Shown one piece after another: positions 56,646 to 64,000 of a DNA stretch of 64,000 nt. The position numbers and the translations under genes were made by a program. Positions within the stretch are counted from its first letter, which is position 1. Every line of letters begins with the position of its first letter. Below the pieces are notes generated by a model. The model was not told the origin of the DNA. It made no database searches and worked only from the letters and a program-made list of their open reading frames with translations. This stretch comes from Aselliscus stoliczkanus. Lineage: Eukaryota > Chordata > Mammalia > Chiroptera > Hipposideridae. Location of the stretch: NCBI GenBank assembly GCA_033961575.1, contig CM066728.1, forward strand, positions 34,410,352 to 34,474,351, in the 5' to 3' direction.

Positions 56646-58499
56646 ACCTGAGGGTAGAGCCTATGCAATGGTTGTTGTTTATTTTTAGTTACCTTTTTGC
56701 AGTAGAGTGATATACTCAGAGTTGCTCTTTAGCGGGTTGGCTCTGGCTTTGATGAACAGTTTAGAGAAAGACGAGAGGCAAGAAAACCAGTTAAGACACT
56801 GTTGCTGCATCCAGGTGAGCCGTAGTATCTTGACCTGGAATAAGGATGGCAGGTGTGGGAAGGAGTAGATTGTTTCCAGAAAGATTAATGAGGTAGGATC
56901 AACAGAAATTAATGACAAGAATGAGGAATAGGGAAGAGGATTCAGAACGGATTCCCAAGTCTGCCTTAGGCAAATGGGCATTTGGAACCTGGTTCTTGGC
57001 ACTTCTTTGTTCATTTGGTTGAAGTAGGCGACAGAGCCGCATGGTGGATGGGTGGGGTGGGGTGGCTGGCAAGGGAAGAAGGCAGGTTGAGTTTGGAGTA
57101 TGCCTTTGGGTACAGAGGTCTGGCCGCCAGCTGAACATATGGGTCTTGAACGCAAGGAAGCTGTCACTTACGGCTATTGGGTTTGAGATCAGTGTTTTAC
57201 TTCTGTGTGGGAGGCACTTGCTAGAGCTTCAGTGGTAAATGTGTTTACCCTGAGAATTCTGCTGGCAGCAAAATCTTTGGAATTCCAATTGCCAACAGCG
57301 ACAAAAAGTCACTTTTCAGATTGGAGGACTTACTAACGTTGCACTCAGGGCCTATGTCCTCTCCGATCTACAGCTGCTGGTACTTTTATTCCAATTCTTA
57401 GGAACCTAGCCTGATCCCAGCATTATAACTTTATTGTAATGCCCCTTGTTCCTATGTGGTGTTTTAATGTACACAAAAAGGAAATTTAAGAACTATTTCT
57501 CAGGGAGAAATCTAAAGGCAAAGCCACTCACCCATTTTAACAAACACTTTCTCTCTTGAATTTTCTAATGGATACTTGAACTTGACTTTTTTCATGGCAA
57601 AATCAACTCCTTGAAAATCAGCACAGGATGTGGCCATAAAGGCCTGAGAGAAAGTGCTTTGCTCCTGCTTGCACTAATTCATGGTGATCACAACACACTA
57701 CATTTATTTCTAGCGTTCTTCATGGGTCATGACCCGCAGATTGAATATATTCATGGGAAGTATAGGAAGGGTGGTTGACTGGGAACCATTTTATCTCTTA
57801 GACTTCCTTGACTATTTTTAGAGTACAGTAGAAGGAATATCATGTGGTTGTTCTTTAATTTATCCCCTGGCATACTCCACAGAAAGGTTTTGCAATATCA
57901 TACAAATCTCATCCAACCTCCTAAATATTTTCCTGAGCAAGTCGAACAAGGCTTTCAAAAGTCAAATAAATTATGGAAGCTGTACCGTTGGCTCTACTTA
58001 TGTCACTGCTTCCCCTCCAGTTTGAGTAGCTAATTGAACACTAACTACGGTAATCTGATTTGCATTTTCCCTTGTCAAATGTGCCACTCTGTGAATAGCT
58101 GAATTAACTTAGTCTTCCTGGAATGTGCCAAATGTTGAGAACCATTTAGGACTTTTTCAAAACCATTTGGTCTCTTAACTCTGTCTTGAGATAATCAGAA
58201 TAAATAAGTCCCTGAAATCAAAGGAAAACTAATTGTAGTACCTCTTTCCAGCTTTGAGTCATCAAAGCTTGACTGTCTCAAGTATGTTCTAATGGGGCTC
58301 ATTATTTTGTTTGTTCCATATTTGGTAATTCTGAGATGATTTTACATTTGCATTGTTAATATCCATTTTTCAAAATTTGTTGACACATCTGTTTATTTTC
58401 AAGAATAATTCATTAGCCTTTCCTTTCACGAACAAAAGCTATGCATTGTAACAAGTTAAGTGATATAGAAATGTACTGTGAAAAAGCCAAGTCAGCCCC
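56646..58499. other. mainly single-copy DNA, no gene called
   Basis: Carries the longest open frame of the window on the minus strand (160 codons, 56685-57167). The plus strand there ('gttaagacactgttgctgca', 'cttgacctggaataaggatg') looks like old interspersed repeat, so the frame is probably chance. No young repeats. Confidence 0.4.
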
Positions 58500-58885
58500 T
58501 TGCCCCCATATATTTCTGTGCCCCTTCTTAACCCATGTTAAAACTTGGTGTTTATTGTTCAATACCCATTTATGCTCATATAAAATATACAAATATTTAT
58601 ATATGTGAAGAACATTTTTTATAAAAATAATTCAAATTAGATACATCCTAATTTTAACTCTTTTTTAAAATTAACAGTATATCATGGTTTTCTTGCTAAT
58701 ATCTCCAATAGATCTCATTCTTTTTCACAGCTGTAAAATGTGAATATGCCTCAGTTTATTCATTCACTCCCCTGTAGATAAGCATTTATGGGTTCAGTTG
58801 TTTTGTTTTTACATTATTACAGTGCTACAATAAATATCTTTGTAAGTATATCCTAAAACTAGTAAATTGTTAGATCAAAAGAGGT
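58500..58885 (-). mobile_element. old LINE-1 3' fragment
   Basis: Contains 'cagtttattcattcactccc', 'catttatgggttcagttgtt', 'attacagtgctacaataaat' and 'ttgttagatcaaaagaggtg', a usual reverse-strand L1M 3' text. Confidence 0.6.
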
Positions 58886-59699
58886 GCTCCCTAGGTATCA
58901 TAAATAATGCAGGTGATCCTTACCACTAGTCTGGGCACAATTCACCTTCCTTCCTTCCATTCTCCACAGCAGGTTGATTTTTGTTAGTTGATTCACTTCA
59001 GCAAGGCGTTGGGAAGAAGACTGGTCAGGAATGTTGATTCAGGCCATCTTTTTTTTTTACACAGGATGCTTCTTTCTCTATCCATCCCCATCCTGGACAA
59101 TTGCTCTTTAAATGTCTTAAATCTCTCTTAGCATTGGGTGTAAGACTTCTTACAAGTAGTTTGATGTTAGTTCATCTCAATCTACCCCAGTGTTCCCCTT
59201 CCCTCCTCACTTTCTCTTGCCCTGTGTGTTGTTATTGCAGTGATGAAGGAAGGTCTCCATCTTTGGAGTTGATTATGCCATTAAAATTGGGTGCCATGCC
59301 TATAAGTCCCCTGTGCACTTTTGCTTGGTTTACACATACCAAGTGCATTCAGAGTTATGATGTTGTGTTAGCTATTCTGGGTTAGAGATGGTAAGTTAGA
59401 TATTTAAGATAAATGTTCCAGATCACTTTGATTTTATTCATTCAGTCATGATACATAGTTTTGCACTATACTAGCTGTTAGGAACCTAATACTTTGAGGA
59501 GCAAAACAGACATGGGGCTTGCCCTTAAGGAATTTGAGTCTAGGCTAAGGAGGGCAGATACAAAGAAAATTGTAATTGATAAATGGAAAGTCCATGTTAT
59601 TATGTGGGATTCAGTCTTACACATGACTGTACTGACTGAGTGAAGAATGGAAGTTTAATGTTGTTCTAATCCAAAACCTTATGAGAGTTTAAAACATCA
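58886..59699. other. mainly single-copy DNA, no gene seen
   Basis: A possible L2-like remnant at 59460-59590 ('gcttgcccttaaggaatttg'). The 94-codon frame at 59101-59385 has no domain. Confidence 0.4.
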
Positions 59700-60560
59700 T
59701 CAGAATAAAAGTACTATAAAAGGGGATTTCGGTATATGATAATAGCTACATATAAGAACAGTGGAAAGGGTTTAATTATTCAGTAGTAATAGCACAAATA
59801 CTAAATAAAAACAACAAGTTAGACTTGTAATTTATATATACAATGAAATTCCAGATGGGTTAAAGGTTTTTATTATAAAATGACTACATTTTAAAACAGC
59901 ACAATGAAGGAAATGTAGGTAACTATCTGATCTGAGTGGAGAAGAGCTTTTTAAGCAAAAAGCAGAGGAAAAAATCTGTACAAAAAAAAAAAAGATTTAT
60001 GGAGACCACATAAAAATATAAAACACAGATGTCAAGAAATTCCATATAAATTAAAAGGTGAACAGCCAACTGGGAAAGAATGTTTGCAGTACATATGGGG
60101 AAAGGTTAATATTTGTAATACACATCTCTTCAGAAGTCAACATCCTGTCAAAATGGGCAAAGAACATGAACAGGCAACTTAAAAATAAAGTCACATGTCC
60201 AATAGATTTATGAAAAAACTTAACCTTAAATAATCAAGAAAATGAAGACTAAAAGTCATCTTGGAACCATATTGGCAAAAAAGTTATTTCAATAATATAT
60301 CTCCAGTTATTGAGAGTAAAGCAAAACAGATACAGCTGAAAGAAGCATCATATGCTACAATAGCTTATGTGGGGGAGGCGATTTCACACTCAGAAGCTTT
60401 GGCCAAATAACTCCTTTTCCAGGAATTTGTCCGAGTGTTCTTCATTGCAGCATTATACAAGGAAAACTGGTTACACATCCAGTAATTGGCTGTTGGTTAA
60501 ATTATGGTACATCCAGCATGTAGGTAATTATATTAAGATGGACAAATGGCCACAGGTGGA
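59700..60560 (+). mobile_element. old, strongly decayed LINE-1 fragment
   Basis: L1 ORF2/3'-region text in order: 'cagccaactgggaaagaatg', 'catcctgtcaaaatgggcaa', 'agaacatgaacaggcaactt', 'catgtccaatagatttatga', 'gtccgagtgttcttcattgc', 'tggttaaattatggtacatc'. Many indels; no frame. Confidence 0.65.
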
Positions 60561-60943
60561 GTCTTCGTTCTTGTAGCCTGGTTTTGTTCTGGGTTTTGTC
60601 AATGTTTAAAAGGTGTGGGAAAAGAACAAAATGTTGTATTTGCCACCCTTGCTCCTTTTTAGTCAAACAAGATTACTTAGGAGGGCAAGAGAAGTGAAGT
60701 AGAGGGAAAGCAAAAATTTCTCAGCAATAAAGCTATAGGAAATAGCTGACCACATATAGTACAAAAGGAAAATGAAGCTTTTCTGTATCCAAATGAACTG
60801 CTGAAGAAGCTAAATAGGGTAGTAAACTCCGAAACCTTACTTGGGCTGTGAAATACCTTTTTAAGGAGGGGATTTGTGATGCCTGAGATGTTTACATGTG
60901 TGGTTTTGTGATCACATGGACAAGAAGCTGTGTCAGTCAGCTC
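60561..60943. other. single-copy DNA, no gene seen
   Basis: No repeat recognised; the 110-codon minus-strand frame at 60677-61009 runs from the SINE tail and has no domain. Confidence 0.4.
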
Positions 60944-60959
60944 CTGTGGAACTTTTTTT

Positions 60960-61304
60960 TTTAGGTTTTTTTTTTTTTTTTTAAATTGGGGAATTGGGGA
61001 AGGGAACAACGTTAAGTCAAGTTGTTGTGCTTAGTTGTGGAGGGTGCAAGCTCAGCTCCAAGTCCAGTCGCAGCTTTCAATCTAGTTGCGGGGAGGGGGA
61101 GGCGGGCGGCAGTAGCCGACCATCCCATGTGGGAGTCGAACCCACAACCTTGTTGTTAGGAGCACGTGCTCTCACCAACTGAGCCATCCTGTCACCTGTT
61201 GGCAGCTCAGCTCAGGCGCAGCTCACCGGCCCACGTGGGAATCAAACCCACAACTCTGTTGCTCAGCGCTTGCACTCTTAACCAATTGCACCACCCGGCC
61301 AGCC
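60960..61304 (-). mobile_element. B-dimer: SINE with two tRNA-like units
   Basis: On the minus strand, unit 1 ('ggtgcaattggttaagagtg', 'gggtttgattcccacgtggg') is followed by 'gctgccaacaggtgacagga'. Unit 2 ('tggctcagttggtgagagca', 'gggttcgactcccacatggg') leads into the body with 'ctagattgaaagctgcgact', 'gacttggagctgagcttgca' and the end 'ttccccaattccccaattt'. Target duplications 'ctgtggaacttttttt' and 'ctgtgaaacttttttt' (60944-60959, 61305-61320) flank the whole. Confidence 0.92.
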
Positions 61305-61320
61305 CTGTGAAACTTTTTTT

Positions 61321-63935
61321 AAAGTGGAACTTGGTCATCCGTATTAAGTCAGATACGTGGATTGTTTGAGCTGAATTATGTTTGTTTGGTATGAACTGTC
61401 CACTGGTATGTGTCTCTCGTCTTCAGCTCCTTGAGTAGAGAGAAGTGTCCTGTGTATTCTCCTGCAGAATCTTTTTCCTCCATAATAATTATTTTCTTTC
61501 CCAAGCCTCCCCCAGTGCCAGAAGGCAATCGACAAGCATTTAGATAGTTTTCCATTTTACTTTTTTCTTGATCAAAAAGTTCAATTGATGGTAAATTGAT
61601 CATGGGGGCAGGGAAGGCAGAGACTTCCTTAGGTGGGGCTTCCTGAAACAGTATGGATTACTGAGGAGTTCAGGGATTTCCTCGTGTCACAAGCAGGTAT
61701 TTCTGAAACACTGTGTTTTGAAACCTCACAATTTCTGGAGAATTCCTTTGCCACAGCTGCTGCTTTTCTTGGAGGCTGCCCAATAACCACTGTGAAATGA
61801 CATGGGGACACAGCGCCACCAATTACCTTTTCTGGATTAAGGGGGTTTCCACCTTTTGCTTGTCTGTGCATGTGTGTCCTAGTCAGCTAATTGCCGGACT
61901 GAGGCTTAGTACATTTAGGGACAGAAATGCAGGTTTATCTGCATCAGAGTGATGAAACAGCTCTTTTAATCTTTAGAGTCAAGAAAATGGCTCCCTTCCA
62001 TGGGGAGTTATCTTGTGCCATGCTGTGGTTATGCTGTGCAGGACCTGTCTCAGGAACTCATTTGTGGACCTACGCAATTGGGACTAGATGTTCTGTGCTG
62101 AAAGCTATCTGCGTGAGCGTCCAGGAACTCACGTTCTATGATTCGGTGAGATCATAGCGAAACGCCCCTGAGAAACAGAAATGGTTCACAAGAGCACCCA
62201 GCACATATGAAGCCAAAGCTTTAGCGACACTCATACCCAGTACCTCAGGGAAGTCTCAGGTCAGGATGTGGAAATCCCGATATTGGAAGCCACACATCTA
62301 CCTTTACGAGAGTCCTATTAGCCTGAAGACGTTGAGGTTGATTTGGCAATATGTGGATGCTGACCCTCAAATTTCAAGTTTTGTCCTTAAAGATCAGTGC
62401 TCCTTAAAATTCCTCTGTGGGAGCAGAACACATCAGAGGTGCTTGCTCCTACTGCAACTGATGACCCCCATTGGCAAAGAGGATGCTGTCCATAACAAGA
62501 CTTGTCAAACCTTATAAACAGAGGCAAACGTAATAAAGGGTGTAAGAGATGAATTTTAAGGACCCAAGTAAGGGGAGTTATAAAAGTCAGTAAATACCAC
62601 CTTGAACTTTATCATATATTAAAATAACATTTTTATAGTGCTTATACAACAGTTATATAAACATTTCCCCATCTCCCCAGTATCCCTCCTGAGTAGTGGG
62701 TAGGGTGGATATTAGCTTCCACAGAACAGATAAGGTAACAGGAGTGGGTGGGGGTAGACAGGTTGGGCCCTGAGGTACTTTAATTACAGGCACACACACA
62801 AAAGCAGCCAAGCTTCCCACAAATCACGTGGTAGTAGTTTATCAGAAATTTTCAGAAATGCAGCTTTCTGCCTGAGAGGCAGGAAAATTATATATTGCCC
62901 AATTCTGCAAGAGAAGGATGTTTTTACCATGGGGTAGAAATAAAGGCTATTAAAGAAAAGGAGAAAAAGATGAAGGAAATAATGGAACTAAGTACATCCT
63001 ATGGCTCCGTTTGTCCTTGTTTAAAAGAGGTAGTTGCGGGGCGGGCACAGGGGGATTTAATTCGGACACTTTCCATGAAGACCAGAGCTGCCAATGATCT
63101 TGTCTTTAAAATAAAAATTTTTTAAAAAAACCAACAACCTATTTGTGGATTTTACTAAAACTCCTAAGCATTTTACATTGGAGTTGAGATGTGGGATAGA
63201 TCCATCTAATTCTACCCTAGTAACTATAGCTGAGGTATCATGTATTCACCATCCCCAGAAGAAAGGACTTTTATTTAACCAAAGGGAAGCTGGGCAATGC
63301 ATAAATGCTGGAGCAGAATAAAAACATATCATTTATGCCAATCTCCCAAGCAGTGCACTTTTCTGAATTGCCTCTTGCCGCCTGAATAGCTACTGTTAAA
63401 GAAATGAGACATTTTGTTTTCCAGACAGCCCTCTGATTGTTCCCTGCACTCACACAGGAGTGCCTGGCTGCAGAGCTTTCTATTTTTCGCCCAGGTCATC
63501 CCACGGCAGTTCAAAAGGTGACCTGTCACGGGGAAGAGGGCAAATCGATGCATTTTAAGAAACCTACCCTTGTTGTCTCCCCATGGCTAGAATGTGACCC
63601 GGGCTGAGTTTCTGAACTTGAACATTAACCCTTTTACTCTGCACCTGAGCAGCCTGACTGGGTCTAAATGAGAGAATTCTTTTTCCAGAACAACCTCAAG
63701 CTGTTTCTCAGTCCGCCACTCAACTCAAACCCAATTATCTAAGCATGAATGCTCCTGAGTGTGCTTGGTCGGGAGGGTGTGGGGATGGCATCGCAAGATG
63801 AAGGCTTTGATACCTTCAGGTGCCTGAATGATCCTGCAAGGACAAGTCTTTCAAAGGGCCTGTGTTTTTCTTTCCTGTTTTTTGGTTTGTGTTTTTTTTT
63901 TTAACCTATAATGCTAATACCTGTAATATTGTTCT
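61321..63935. other. single-copy DNA, no gene called
   Basis: About 2.6 kb without young repeats. Open frames of 74-83 codons (61629-61871, 61927-62157, 62266-62517, 62895-63125) show no domains. The sequence looks intronic or intergenic. Confidence 0.4.
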
Positions 63936-63978
63936 ACTTATTTTCCTTCCTCCTTCTAGCTTTCTTGGCTTCCTTCAG
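63912..63978 (+). promoter_or_regulatory. possible 3' splice site near the window end
   Basis: A branch-point-like 'gctaat' (63913-63918) precedes a pyrimidine-rich 'ttttccttcctccttctag' ending in AG at 63958-63959. A second AG is at 63977-63978 ('ggcttccttcag'). Downstream, ATG at 63984 is followed by GCT GCT TCC. If real, an exon starts in the last 20-40 bases and the window is intronic. The exon cannot be judged because the window ends. Confidence 0.2.
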
Positions 63979-64000
63979 GAATAATGGCTGCTTCCATGTA

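Noticed and set aside
56685..57167. 160-codon minus-strand open frame, the longest in the window
   Set aside because: No domain, no splice context, and the underlying plus-strand text looks like an old interspersed repeat.

Overview
The window reads as non-coding DNA from a placental mammal, most likely a bat. I found no protein-coding gene. The longest open frames (137-160 codons) show no recognisable domain, and the one at about 55.4-55.8 kb lies inside a transposon. What the sequence holds is layers of transposable elements of different ages, simple repeats, and single-copy DNA that looks intergenic or intronic. The bat assignment rests on the young SINEs. One family is clearly derived from a tRNA-Ile and has a body containing 'acttggagctgatgggtcctgg' style sequence and a 3' end of the 'ttccccaataaaatct' type, which I associate from memory with Yinpterochiroptera, especially Rhinolophoidea (horseshoe and leaf-nosed bats). 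That assignment is inference, at about 0.6.

Four old layers are shared by most mammals: MIR and L2 fragments, L1M fragments, two hAT (MER5-like) elements and one MLT1-type LTR at 37.5-38.0 kb. Above them lies a young layer. It has 22 lineage-specific SINEs (about 5 kb, 8% of the window), most with readable target-site duplications (TSDs); four or five young 5'-truncated L1 3' ends; and one 81-bp mariner-type MITE with perfect 25-bp inverted ends.

I use working names. Family A has a tRNA-like head with a D-arm-like 'gcgcagtggttaagcgc'. It occurs as A-short (head plus simple tail, about 110-140 bp) and A-long (head, GC-rich body and an AATAAA-TCTTT tail, about 430-470 bp). Family B is tRNA-Ile-related and occurs with one (B-mono), two (B-dimer) or three (B-trimer) tRNA-like units, and as B-stub, which always ends inside the start of the second unit.

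Layout: 0-6 kb has two A-long SINEs, L2, L1M and a 240-bp inverted repeat that looks like SINE-driven 3' transduction. 6-13 kb is mostly single-copy. 13.2-15.8 kb is a cluster of six SINEs. 17.8 kb has the MITE. 18.6-30.5 kb is mainly single-copy with a long CT tract at 24.5 kb. 32-41 kb is free of young SINEs. 41.6-43.2 kb is an old L1M split by a SINE and a young L1. 46.6-48.6 kb has a 77-bp direct duplication and a G-quadruplex-type C tract. 50-61 kb has more SINEs and L1, including the three-headed B element. 61.3-64 kb is single-copy and ends in a possible splice acceptor. The most unusual observations are the probable SINE 3' transduction and the modular one-, two- and three-headed SINEs.
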